This document shows positions 18,129-29,300 of a DNA stretch of 42,403 bases, in pieces (the stretch's first letter is position 1; the number at the start of each line of letters is the position of its first letter). The notes beneath the pieces are model-generated. The model saw only the letters and a list, made by a program, of their open reading frames with translations. It ran no database searches and was not told the origin of the DNA. Made by a program: the position numbers and the translations under genes. The DNA comes from a virus: positions 1-42,403 of IMG/VR virus record IMGVR_UViG_3300021425_000064, one strand, 5' to 3'.

Positions 18129-19688
18129 TTAGAATTGCAAGATGATCTTTACGTCTTCTTTCTGGGATGAAGACCTTGTAACGGAAGGTCTATTATCAAC
18201 GTAGATGGTATTTCCAGAATATTTTTTCACTTCTGGTTGTGAGACTCCAGATGTGAAACTTTGGCCCAAGTAATAGGTCCTATTATTTATTACCGTAGAT
18301 ATACCTGTAAAATTAGTATCAATCCCGAGAGTGACTGAGCCACCTACGATGTTGAAAGATCCACTTATACCAATATCGGATGTAAATCTGTGAGCTTTGA
18401 ACCCATAGATTGGATTAGCATTCAAAGAGCCATCACTATTGAATCCTGCTGTGGTCTTGTCTTGCCACAGTTTGAGAACTCCAGTGGTTTGATCATAGGA
18501 AACTACTCTACCAACAGCTGTTGATCCTAATCCAACAGTTTGGGTGATATAACTATCTGGAGTAAAGGCAGCTGAACTATACCCAATACCAGTAAGTCTC
18601 AGAGCATAAACCGCACTAGCTTTATCAATATTTAAAATGGAAGATGAATTATATGATTCTGGATTTTCAACTAATCCAACTCTTGCAAATTGGTTTCCTG
18701 TAATATAATCTGGATTGTTGGTATCATTTTCAAATCTAGCATATGTTAAAACACTAAATGCACCTAGTTCTCTGTAAATGTCATAACCATGTCCCCCGTT
18801 TGGTGGGATAATTACGTTAAAAACTGGTGATGTAGTTCCAGATGGGAGACCACCAGATTCGATGTCAAGAGTTCCGAAGGTATAACCTGAACCACCAGAT
18901 GAAACAGTAACAGATTCAATCTTTGAATCATTATTCACGACTACGGTAGCTTCTGCTCCAGTACCATCACCAACAATTGGTACTCTTGTATAAGTTACAT
19001 TAGCCGTTCCAAGTCCAACGCCACGATTTCTTATAGTTACAATCTTAAGTTGACCACTTGTGGAAGCATTTTGTCTTACAGCAACATTATCACTGGTAGT
19101 ATCATACCAATCTGATGGAACTGGAATGTATTCTGTAGAGTCAAACTTGATTGCTTGACTTGGTTTAATAGTATAAAGATATTTCCAAATATATCCGTCA
19201 CCACTTGAACCAGCAGCTCTTGGTTCTAAGTCTGTAAATGTGGGTTCATCAAGAGATGGACTACCTTGAAAATTGTTTTCAGGACTTGCATTATTATAAA
19301 GACAAATATAAACTCTATAATCAGAGTTCATTACATAGTAGTTTGCATCATAAATGTCAAAAGACCCAGATGGTAAAGACTGTCTGTCTCTACTAATATC
19401 ATTTCTCCACATGTCATAGGTGACACCAGATGACCAAATATTTTTTCTAACTACTTGACTAACATCAGAAGTGTTGACCTTCTTCATTGCCAACATCGTA
19501 TCCCAATAGTCATTAGACTGATTAAGATTATCTTTTGGTGATGGTGGATTAGTATCCCAATCAACCTGGTAATTAGTTGCGTTTGGGAGTCCAATAAATG
19601 CATAATAAGAATTTGTGGAAGATTGGACACCCGCCACAAAGTTCTTAGCATTCAAAATACGAAGTTGATCAGTAATTATCGCTGCCAT
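18129..19688 (-). CDS. gp8: Baseplate wedge protein gp8 with inserted modules (519 aa)
   Basis: gp8 links gp6, gp7 and gp10 in the T4 baseplate wedge. The match is in two blocks: GSSGDGYIWKYLYTIKPSQA with the following TEYIPVP (about residues 160-190), and the C-terminal IYVDNRPSVTRSSSQKEDVK ending IILQF. Both parallel T4 gp8 (334 aa) as I remember it. The N-terminal SSTNSYYAFIGLPNATNYQV segment is also gp8-like. The extra 185 residues lie between the two blocks. They include an RGVGLGTANVTY unit and a SSGGSGYTFGTLDIESGG unit of the GGSGYT family. A late promoter core is 19 nt before the ATG, so gp8 heads a unit that continues into the 2539-aa gene. Confidence 0.9.
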   Translation of the reverse strand: MAAIITDQLRILNAKNFVAGVQSSTNSYYAFIGLPNATNYQVDWDTNPPSPKDNLNQSNDYWDTMLAMKKVNTSDVSQVVRKNIWSSGVTYDMWRNDISRDRQSLPSGSFDIYDANYYVMNSDYRVYICLYNNASPENNFQGSPSLDEPTFTDLEPRAAGSSGDGYIWKYLYTIKPSQAIKFDSTEYIPVPSDWYDTTSDNVAVRQNASTSGQLKIVTIRNRGVGLGTANVTYTRVPIVGDGTGAEATVVVNNDSKIESVTVSSGGSGYTFGTLDIESGGLPSGTTSPVFNVIIPPNGGHGYDIYRELGAFSVLTYARFENDTNNPDYITGNQFARVGLVENPESYNSSSILNIDKASAVYALRLTGIGYSSAAFTPDSYITQTVGLGSTAVGRVVSYDQTTGVLKLWQDKTTAGFNSDGSLNANPIYGFKAHRFTSDIGISGSFNIVGGSVTLGIDTNFTGISTVINNRTYYLGQSFTSGVSQPEVKKYSGNTIYVDNRPSVTRSSSQKEDVKIILQF

Positions 19689-19706
19689 TTTATTAGGACT
19701 TTTTTG

Positions 19707-20234
19707 TTATTTATTATAGATTCCACGAGGAAATAATTGACCTTGTGAAGGTCTTCTTCCTGTCAACCATCCTGGTCTTGTTTCATCAACAGTAAAACTT
19801 CTATTGGATGTATCAGGACTATTGTCTTGTACCGTATAACTTACAGTTGAAACTGTAATTGTTCCATTCATACCACTGTGATATTGACAAACATAATAAT
19901 AAGTTCCTGGTGAAATGGGATTCCAAGTTAAAGTACCCGACTGTGTTCCATTATTGGATATATTATCAGTGACAGTAGTGATGCCACTATAAGCTCCAGA
20001 AGAAGTTTGAATCCAAAAAGGATGACCTGAGGCATTTATGGATAAAGTTAGTTCATCTCCAACATACATTGAAAAATCTGGATTAGATCCAATTATGTCT
20101 CCTGTAAAATCGTATGCTGAAAATCCATCATTGACTACTGACGCTGAAATGGTTTTACCTGAAGATGGTGCTGTGGAAGCAAAACCAACTACAGCAGTCC
20201 CTAGATCTGGATTTGTAACAGTGAAATTTGCCAT
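19707..20234 (-). CDS. Cupredoxin-like virion-region protein with complete type-1 copper ligands (175 aa)
   Basis: The ATG at 20234 is chosen: it overlaps the preceding stop as TGATG, whereas the in-frame extension uses TTG. Residues about 50-130 have the cupredoxin layout: MYVGDELTLSINASGHPFWI supplies His71, and GTYYYVCQYHSGMNGTITV supplies Cys116, His119 and Met122. The C-x2-H-x2-M spacing equals that of amicyanin, so all four classical type-1 copper ligands are present. There is no signal peptide, so it is not a periplasmic electron carrier of the usual kind. The C-terminal 45 residues (DETRPGWLTGRRPSQGQLFP) are polar and Pro/Gly-rich. It lies between a structural gene and gp8, so a virion role is likely. 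Copper binding itself is inference. Confidence 0.85.
   Translation of the reverse strand: MANFTVTNPDLGTAVVGFASTAPSSGKTISASVVNDGFSAYDFTGDIIGSNPDFSMYVGDELTLSINASGHPFWIQTSSGAYSGITTVTDNISNNGTQSGTLTWNPISPGTYYYVCQYHSGMNGTITVSTVSYTVQDNSPDTSNRSFTVDETRPGWLTGRRPSQGQLFPRGIYNK
19708..19714 (-). promoter_or_regulatory. T4-type late promoter core (ATAAATA) before gp8
   Basis: The minus strand reads TAATAAATAAC; the stop codon of the cupredoxin-like gene (19707-19709) overlaps the end of the core. It is 19 nt before the gp8 ATG. Confidence 0.6.
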
Positions 20235-21772
20235 CAAACAGTCCTCGCACAGAAGAGCATACCTGAGGTTTCATTATACTTATTATAAGAACCAGTAATC
20301 ACAGTATAAACTTCAGAACCACTGATTGTAACTGTGTCACCTTGTCTAATGTCTTGACCAGAGGCATCAAGTTTAAAGTCAATCAATACAAAGTCATCAG
20401 GCATATAATACGGACAAGGAATTAGATTTCCGTTAATTGGAATACCTTTGATTACAGATCTATATGATGTAATTGGATATCTGTTACCCCGAGTAGATGT
20501 GGTGTCAATAAAGCCTTTATCTTTTGATTGATTAACTCTTGAGTAGATAGTAGCTGGACCGTATACCGATGGATTATTATAATCTCCTATTCCATATCCA
20601 GTTACAGATATATGATCTCCTTGGGATGATGTTACTGAATAATTTTGTGCCCTCTGCCCACGGGCTTCAAAACGAATCTGAGCATAACCTGCTTCTGCGG
20701 TCCTTGTGGTATAGGATAATTCTGATATATTATTAGAATTTCCTACCAACATCGTTCGGAAACCTAGATGACCAGTAGCTGCACCTGAACTATCTGCCAC
20801 CGTATCCGCAACAACAAGTGTTATTCCAACAGAAAATACATCATCATAATCCCAAAGATTTGAGTCAAAATTATGAATAATAAAAGTAGTAAAAGTATTA
20901 TCACTTATTGTTCCACTGATTGATGGTTGATTATATGAAAGTACTGCAAAACTAGTGTCAATAGAAGAACGATATACATTTAATTTTAAATCATGTGTTG
21001 TTGGTGAATTTGTTGTCGCATATCTGAACATATTATCATATTGTGCACCCATTTGGGCATAGGAATCACCATCATAATTCAAAGAATTATATGAACTTGA
21101 CATTAGACCAGGTGTATCAAGATATAAGGTTCCTCTAAAACTATTTCCATAATTGTGTCGTTTGTCCGTTGTATTATTTTCATTCCAAGGAAGGAATGAA
21201 GATCCAGCATATAATGACATTCTATAATCATCATATGCCTTAAATCCTCTATATGTTACTCCAAATCTTTTATTCGTATCAAAATCTTGTTTTAATACAC
21301 CCCAAGGACGACCAGAATCTATGGGGGGAGCATAGTCTTTATCAAAAAATTGATTGGTTGATCCATATCCAACAGGAGTTACTCCACCATCAATTGATAC
21401 AGTAATACCAATTGCAACTGCACCATTACCAGAACCACCAATATCTTCTGCAGATAATGTTACATATTCACCATCAGTGTATCCGTATCCTGGACGATTG
21501 ACCTGAATTACATGTACAAATCCAACATTTCTGAAAACATCAAAAGTTGCTCCAGTTCCAATACCAGTGGTTGTCGCAACTGGAACATCATAATAATCAG
21601 TACCTGCAGATCCTATAGTTCCACCACCATTATATGCACTAATACTTGTGACTAATCCTGATATTTGAGTTCCGTGTAATTCCAACCAAGTGAAGGCTTC
21701 CTCTAACTGATCAATAACATCAGTTCTGCCCCATCCTGCTGACTTTGTAATTGTCGTTGTGGTGATTGCCAT
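20234..21772 (-). CDS. Virion structural protein, fibre-associated (512 aa)
   Basis: Begins with SAGWGRTDVIDQLEEAFTWL, a short helix, then a Gly/Thr-rich region with one GGSGYT-family unit (RPGYGYTDGEYVTLSAED, about residues 95-115). The central part is Tyr/Asn/Asp-rich (FDTNKRFGVTYRGFKAYDDY, about 165-185) and the C-terminal part is a mixed beta domain ending SGSEVYTVITGSYNKYNETS...CARTV. The pattern resembles cyanophage particle proteins I recall without a firm name. It starts 8 nt after the stop of the 511-aa fibre gene and its stop overlaps the start of the cupredoxin-like gene, so the three are probably made together from the promoter at 23342. Specific function not recognised. Confidence 0.83.
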   Translation of the reverse strand: MAITTTTITKSAGWGRTDVIDQLEEAFTWLELHGTQISGLVTSISAYNGGGTIGSAGTDYYDVPVATTTGIGTGATFDVFRNVGFVHVIQVNRPGYGYTDGEYVTLSAEDIGGSGNGAVAIGITVSIDGGVTPVGYGSTNQFFDKDYAPPIDSGRPWGVLKQDFDTNKRFGVTYRGFKAYDDYRMSLYAGSSFLPWNENNTTDKRHNYGNSFRGTLYLDTPGLMSSSYNSLNYDGDSYAQMGAQYDNMFRYATTNSPTTHDLKLNVYRSSIDTSFAVLSYNQPSISGTISDNTFTTFIIHNFDSNLWDYDDVFSVGITLVVADTVADSSGAATGHLGFRTMLVGNSNNISELSYTTRTAEAGYAQIRFEARGQRAQNYSVTSSQGDHISVTGYGIGDYNNPSVYGPATIYSRVNQSKDKGFIDTTSTRGNRYPITSYRSVIKGIPINGNLIPCPYYMPDDFVLIDFKLDASGQDIRQGDTVTISGSEVYTVITGSYNKYNETSGMLFCARTV

Positions 21773-21779
21773 TTGCTAC

Positions 21780-23315
21780 TTATGCCTCCAGTTGAAGAAG
21801 TGTTAAATTAATAGAAATACTTGTTGTAACCCCAGAGAGGTTTGTAACTGCTGCATAAATTGTGGTGTCAGCAGGATCATTTAAATTGCCACCCATTACA
21901 AAGGGAGAAATAATTTGAGTTGTTGAAACTCCAGTAGTAACAACTTCAGCGATCACTCCACTCCCAGGTGTTGGATCAATACCAACACTTCTGGAACTAT
22001 CATTTGATCTTGATGTGCTATCAGTATATAGTCTTAACCATCCATCTGTAGATAGACCAACCTTCATTAGTGCGTATGATTTATACCCAGTAATATCTGT
22101 ATTACCAATTCCATTATCTGCAATAGAAGCCGTTACGCCAGATACTGTAGATCTTTCTTTAAGTGTATTTGATCCAGAGAAAGAAGTTGCAGTAAGAATA
22201 CCAGTTACAATAGCACCAGAGCCAGTGGTTTCAAATTTCTTGGAGTTGTCATAGTAAATCTCTGTTCCACCATCATAATTTGCAACAATGCAATCATCAT
22301 TGAAAGCTCTAATGACGACAGAATTACTAATATTTGCACCTTCTATATAAAGGCTTCCAGTACCAGTACTCGCACTAATTTGTGAGTACCCGCCTTGATG
22401 CCAAATCCTTAAATCATTATGAGTACCAAAGTACGCTGATTTAAGATCTTTAAATAAAGCATTATCTTCAAAATTAACGTTACCACTGAAAGTAGAAACA
22501 CCAGTAACATTCAGTTGTTCTGATGTAAGATTTTCTGATGTAAGATCTGTTGCACTGGTGACACCTAATGTAGATATACCTGTAACAATTAAAGTATCGG
22601 AATTGATATTTGCGGTATCAGCAGCACCAGCAGAAGAAGTTACTGTAACAATACCAGAAGACACTGGAGAAACACTCAGACCAGTTCCGAAGTCAACCGT
22701 TGATGCTGCACCAATTGGAGTTCCACTATCTCTAACCTCAATTCCAGATCCAACTGCAGTTACTCCAGTAAGTGCAGAACCATCAATTGCAGGTAATGAC
22801 CCTGTGAGTTGTCCAGCAGGAAGACCTGTAAGACCTATACCAGAGCCAGAAAATGATGTCGCAGTAACAATTCCACTAGTAGCGTCTATGGTAACCGCCG
22901 TTCCAACTTTTACTGCATTATTAAAAGTTGCAGCAGTTCCAGTAATGATGTAATCAGTGGACGCAACACCAGTTAAACCAGAACCATCACCATAATAAGT
23001 TACAATACCAGACTTTGCTGTAACAATACCAGAAGAAATTTGTACGGTCCCAAAGGTTGAAATACCACTAACATTTATTTTATCAGTATCAATATCTGCC
23101 GTTCCAATACCAGTAATTGTAACGTTTCCAGTAGAACCACTAACGCTAATGTTATCACCAGCTACAATACTTGTGACGGGTGATAATGTGGATCCATCAC
23201 CGATAGCGGTATAGATCTCATCGAAATTGGAGTTTATTTTGACAGCACCCGATAACAAACTGTCACCAGTTCCGTCATTCGGAGTTGTCCCCGTGCTAAT
23301 TCCTTGTTTGGCCAT
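21780..23315 (-). CDS. Tail-fibre-like protein (511 aa)
   Basis: The N-terminus, MAKQGISTGTTPNDGTGDSL then VKINSNFDEIYTAIGDG, is a signature I recall from the attachment end of cyanophage fibres. The next 220 residues are repetitive Gly/Ser/Thr/Val with YYGDGSGLTGV and SFSGSGIGLTGLP units typical of tail fibres. About residues 285-390 carry LRIWHQGGYSQISASTGTGS and EIYYDNSKKFETTGSGAIV, another fibre pattern. The C-terminal 120 residues differ and are probably the receptor-facing tip. A late promoter core lies 26 nt upstream, so this gene heads a unit with the 512-aa and cupredoxin-like genes. No intramolecular chaperone signature was recognised. Confidence 0.87.
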   Translation of the reverse strand: MAKQGISTGTTPNDGTGDSLLSGAVKINSNFDEIYTAIGDGSTLSPVTSIVAGDNISVSGSTGNVTITGIGTADIDTDKINVSGISTFGTVQISSGIVTAKSGIVTYYGDGSGLTGVASTDYIITGTAATFNNAVKVGTAVTIDATSGIVTATSFSGSGIGLTGLPAGQLTGSLPAIDGSALTGVTAVGSGIEVRDSGTPIGAASTVDFGTGLSVSPVSSGIVTVTSSAGAADTANINSDTLIVTGISTLGVTSATDLTSENLTSEQLNVTGVSTFSGNVNFEDNALFKDLKSAYFGTHNDLRIWHQGGYSQISASTGTGSLYIEGANISNSVVIRAFNDDCIVANYDGGTEIYYDNSKKFETTGSGAIVTGILTATSFSGSNTLKERSTVSGVTASIADNGIGNTDITGYKSYALMKVGLSTDGWLRLYTDSTSRSNDSSRSVGIDPTPGSGVIAEVVTTGVSTTQIISPFVMGGNLNDPADTTIYAAVTNLSGVTTSISINLTLLQLEA

Positions 23316-23341
23316 TACACCTACAGATTCTCCCGTTTAGT

Positions 23342-23348
23342 TATTTAG
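23342..23348 (-). promoter_or_regulatory. T4-type late promoter core (CTAAATA) before the fibre gene
   Basis: CTAAATA on the minus strand, 26 nt before the ATG at 23315 and 1 nt after the stop codon of the giant gene (23350-23352). Confidence 0.65.
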
Positions 23349-23349
23349 A

Positions 23350-26300
23350 TCAAACTTGAATATAGTTGACAAACTTCAGTGGATTGGTTCTTTGGACAAT
23401 ACCAGCCGTTGAAATTCCAACATAACCATTAAGGTTGTAAGAGTTAAACTCCTTAGGACTCAATCTACTATTGAAACCAATTCTTCCCCAACTAAATTTA
23501 CCAAAACTGAATGAAGATGAGATACCACCAGTATATACTTCAATCAAACTTGAATCATAAGTGAATAATGTAGAGTCGAATGAAAGATCAATTGATGAGA
23601 AAGTTACAGTGCTTAATCCAGAAATATTACAGAATACTCGTCTTACTACAGTTTCACCAATACCAATTACTTGGGTAGTGACTGTCTGATGATCTGTAAC
23701 CATCCAGACGTTGTCAGCAAAGGTGGTTGTAATACCAATAATTGTTGAACCATCATTTGAAATAGATTGTATCGTTCCACTTCCAATACCAGTATTGAAT
23801 GTAGTGAAGAAGTCACCAGTTGAGATTCCACTGATAGTAATTCCTGTTCCCACATAATCATCATCTCTAAGGAACGAATCTTGATCGATAAAGAGATCAA
23901 AGATTATTCTATTTTGGCTTCCAACAGTTGTAGTTCCAAAACCAACAATTGTTCCATAATCACCCCCATAGGAAGATACACTAATTTCTTCTTTTTTAAC
24001 TGTTGGTGATTCAATCAAAACGACAGGAACCTGTGAACCAGTATACCCAACACCACCATTGGTTATAGTGATGGAGGTGACTACACCAGATGTAATTGAA
24101 GCTGTTGCTGTTGCAATAGTTGAAACACCAAGCGTGGATCCAATTGTGACCGTAGGTGCGATAGTGTATCCAAGACCAGCATTGGTAATTGAAATACTGG
24201 AAATAGTCCCAGCAATTGATACAATAGCTGTACCAGAAGCACCAACAATATTATCTTGTGATGTAATTGTGATAGAATCTTGGAAGTCTCTAACTTGAGA
24301 TTCATTATTTGAATCAAAGAGAGGTCTTATACTATCAACATAAGCTTCTGTAGAACCAAAACCAACAGGTTGAATCAAATAAGAAGTTGGATAAATTTGA
24401 GGTTCATATTGAATTCTATCTTTACCAACAACTTTTCCATTGATAATCTTATCAACTTTTTGTTTACACCAGGTTACAGGTCTCAAAAGGTTTCTATCAC
24501 TTGTAATACCAGGTCCTTTGTAAACATTAGTTTGAACAGAATCGAGAGTGTTGATTCCAGTTACAGTTCTAATGTCTTCATCGAGAATAATACCTTGAGA
24601 GGGTGGAAGATTATTAATATCAAGAGTGTCTCCAACTTTTATTGTTTCGATAACATTGGTAAAGACAACATCAACGTCTCCACTACCTTTATAGAACAAA
24701 ACCTTAGAAGTGTCACCAACCTTTGGAGCTTCAGTAAACTCAACGGTACTACCACCAGTAAACACATAACCTACTCCAGGTTCTTGGAGGATATCATTAA
24801 TGAAGATGAGAAGTGTTTGATCAACTTCAACTTTTGAGCCAACAGCTGCTTGAATAGAAATAGATTGACTATTCAAATTCAGTCTGAAGTCTCTTGTAGA
24901 TCCATCAAACAAGTCATCAAACTTATCAAGAACTTGCAATTGACCAACAGACCAACCATTGAAGTCATCAGTGAAGATTTCATCAACAGTGATTTGGAAC
25001 TCTTCAAAAGTTACTGAAGTATCGGTTGGTATTCCAGTTGTTCCTCCGATGGGAACAGTTAATATCTCACTCTCACCATAAGCATATCCACCATATCTAA
25101 ATTCAAAATCAATAATACTAGATCCTTGACCAACAACAATGTTAACTGTTGCACTTTGACCAGCTCCAGTGACACTAGAAGAACTATATTGTACAGGGAT
25201 ATTAAAATATGGAAGTGGATCATCAAACACCAATTCTGGTGGATTAGTTGAAGTGTAACCACTACCAGGATTGGTTATAGCGACACTAACAATGTGTCCA
25301 CCACTAATTGCTGCGGTTCCTATAAATTGAAGACTTGGTTCTCCATCAGTTTGAACACCAACATTAACAACTGTTTGAATGCCAGCTCTATAACCAGAAC
25401 CACTATTAGCGATACTGACAGATGATACTTGTCCAGAAACATCGATTGTTACCGTACCACCAGCTGATACCAATGGTTGGTATCCAAATCCAGCGACCGA
25501 TCCAGCTGAAACTATTAAACCACCAAGTGGAATATCACTATCATTTGGGTCATGTCCATTACTGACTCCAACACCAGTAAATCTTATCGTTGATATGCCA
25601 GAAGATTCTTCAATATTATAGATTCCATCACCAACTACAACTCCCTTAGGAACTTGGAAAATACTATTGATAAGAACAATACCATTATCTGTTGAATAAC
25701 CAACAGTGTTATTGTTGTCGGATCTCAGAGTAAAGTCAGTAGTGATTCCATTGAATTTGTGTGATACGTCATCAAAGACATAGTTATTTGAATATGTTTC
25801 ATTCGGAGAATTCAAAGGAGATCTTCTCATGAAAGTTCTACCTTGGAAACTAGATGAAGTTGAAATACCAGTCCAATCTCTAGAATCAGGATCTGAAGTT
25901 GCTGTAGTACTCAGTGGTGTGTTACCATATGGTGCCGAAGCGAAGTTAATCGTGTTACCAACAATATTGTAGTTTCCAGAAATCTTGGTAATAAGATCAC
26001 CTTTAGAGTGGTCTTCACGAGTTGAACCAAGTTGAGCTCTTCTACAACCGAATTTAGTTGATCCAGCAATCCCAACAGCATCAAGAATCATATATTCATC
26101 ACCAATTCTGATGATATCTTGAGATGCAAACGATGTTATACCACTTACAGTGAATATTTGTTCAAATACTATGTCCTGTTCTAGATTTGTTGTAATCGCA
26201 GTTCCAGTGACAGGAGATTGAATCATATTATCAACAGCTATCAGTGCTTTTGCATTTTGATTAGTAGCAGTAATAACATGAGAGTTACCAATACCAACAG

Positions 26301-29300
26301 AATCAATTGTAAATGTTTCTGAAATTAATCTATTAGCCTTTTCTGCTGTATCAGCAAACTTCAATCTGGCGTCATCAATTTTAACAACATAAAGTTCGTT
26401 GGGAAGTTTATCAGTAAGACCGATACCAGAAACTGTCGTTGTTGCAATACCAACAGATGATGATGTTCCATCTCCATTATTTGTATAAAGAACTTTTTCA
26501 CCAGTTACAAAGAAGTGATTGGGAATCGTAATAGTTCCATCATTGATATCAACAATGTCTGAGTTACTTCCATCAAAAACTCTTCTAAAGATGTTAAGAC
26601 CATCATGATTAAGACCAAATTGTGTACGAAGATCAAGTTTTGTTCCTCTATAGCCACCATAGTTGGATGAAACAAAGACGTTGTTATTGTCAATTTCATT
26701 TGGATCACTATTGCTGTCAAAAATCTTCAAGTCAAGTCCAAAAGTTCTAACTTCTATATCGGCATTTGCAATTGGAGTATAGGTTATGTTGATATCTGAA
26801 CCAACAGAAGTAATTCCAATCGAACCCAGAGTAGAAGAACCCGTTATAACATTCGCGTAATCGACAAAAGTTTCATTTGTTGATGAATCGCATAAAACAC
26901 ATTCAAACATCTCATAGTCATTGTTTGTTGTGTCAGTGACAACAACTACATTATATGACGCACTGAATGGATCAGTATATGTTGAGATGATATTAGAAGA
27001 TGGTGATGGTGAGGATGATATTGCAGTATATGTAGACTTCAATTTAGAAATGTTCATATCAACATTTCCAGTAGTTGTCCCAATACCAGAAATTACAGTC
27101 AATGAAGTTTGAGATTCAAATGTATCAGCGGCATTTGGGATAAAATTGATTTTAACAAGACCACTATCAATAAAAGCTCGATAAGTTCCGAGAGATCCAC
27201 TAGAATATGATGTCGGGCTGCTGTGGATGTCTCCGTACTCCACATAATGTACATCTGTTCCATCATGAATGATATTAAATTCAGTAGCATCATATTCACC
27301 AGAAGAAATACCAGAAACACCTTTGACCATTGTTAAGATCTTAGCTGCTCTATTTGTTGTTGGGAAAGAAGCAATTGTTGTCTCAGTTGCAGAAACAGTT
27401 ACTTGTTTACTAGTAAAGTCAACAATATCTCCCATCTGTGTGGATCCAATACCAGAAACACCGTCAAGAAGACTGACAGCCACTGTTGATACATCATATG
27501 TGTTAAATTCAAATTTAACTGGGTTAAATGTTAGATCCCATCCATCACCATTTCTCAAATAATCATAAAAACCAAGTCTTGGATATGTTTCGATAGTAGC
27601 ATATTCATTGATATATCCAACTATACCATCTTGAAGTACATTTATAATGCTAAATTGTCTTTCGTCAGTGTAAACTCTATCTCTTGCGAAGGTGAATATT
27701 TTATTGAAAGCGAAATTCAAATCATAAGATGATACAGTCTCAAAACGTTCAGCTCTCTCATTACTATTAAAGTATCCACTGATGTCATCAATCGAAACAA
27801 CTCTGTTTCCAATTGATTGGAAATAATCAGTAAGAAGTTGATTTTCCAAGAAAATTTCATCAGAGGCTATTTCACCATTAACAAATTGAGTTCCTTCAGA
27901 GACAAAATCAAAATCATAAACACAATTTAAATCACCCTCACCGATAATATCAACAATAACTTCAATATTAGAATCAGTTGGTCTAACAATAGCATCACCT
28001 GGATCAGATTCTGTACTTTCAAGTTGATAATCAGCAAACTTAGCAAAACCAGAGGTGTGATTGAGATCACTTACTGGACCATTCCAATCTTGATGTGGAA
28101 CTCTACTAGAAAGTGAATAGGAGAATTTCTGATAGTATTCATTATTGGGAATTACTTGGAGATTATCATTTAAGAATCCAACATTGTCCTGCCAACCACG
28201 AATGACAGTAGCACCAACACCAGTTGTAATTTCAGCATCAAAGTCCCACTTGTTTATAACAACACCTTGAGTATTAGAACTTTCACCTCTGATAATTGAA
28301 CCTATTGGGAATTCCTTAGGTGTTGTCAACTTAAGTTGATCAAGATTAGCTCTCCAAGACTCAACAACACCAGTCAATCCACCACTAGTGACTGTTTCTC
28401 CGACTAAAAAGTCATTAGTTGTCAGAGATATATTAAATATTGGGAAATGATCCTCGGGAATAGCTCTACCTGCAGTTCCTGTTTGAACCGTACCTGGAAC
28501 CTCTCCAACCTTGAGTACATCATTCAAACTATATTCAATGTATGCTCCAGATCCACCAAGTTGTGGGAGGACCGCAGTTACGGGGAAGAGGGTATAGTCA
28601 TGATCTGCAGAATTGTAACCAGCTCCACTAGAACCAGTGCCAATATTGATATTTTCAACTAAAATTTTCTTACCTACAGCAAATGGGAATTCTCTAGCTG
28701 TACTAAACTGTTGATTCAAATACAATCTTACAGTTTTAGTGGAGTTATCAAATGATAATGTAGAAATACCAACACCATTAGAGTTTTCAGTTGGAATGAT
28801 TTTAGGTGTAATCTCATACATTCCAGTAGTGTTATTCAAGATTGTTACTTGAGTATCACCAAGATCATATCGAAGATCAACTTCTGGGAGAACTTTGTTC
28901 GTATAACCATCAATAACAACAAGTTTTGCTGGTGACAAATAGTTTCTTCCAAATGAACTAATACCAATTGATTCAAAGGAGTTAAGTGATTGTAACTCTA
29001 GAATCTCTGGGAGATTAGCTACAGGTCTTAAAGTTTCATCAGTTGGATAATCAAATCCAATATTATCAGAATCAAATTTGTTTCTGAGAATGATACCAAT
29101 GTTATTGGATCTTGAATCAAGAATTGCATTAGTACCGATGCCACTAATAACATTAGTAACTTTTGGTATTCTGGAATAATTGACACCAGGATAGGTTAGA
29201 TCAATTTTAGCAATTCCACCATATGTTTCAGTTGAATCAGTAATATATGAAGAAACAGAGTTTGATTTTGTATAAGTTGTTGTTTCTGGAGTTTTTAATA

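Noticed and set aside
24370-24837. Plus-strand frame of 155 codons within the giant gene
   Set aside because: Fully antisense to a clear minus-strand frame with recognised modules; no start signal.
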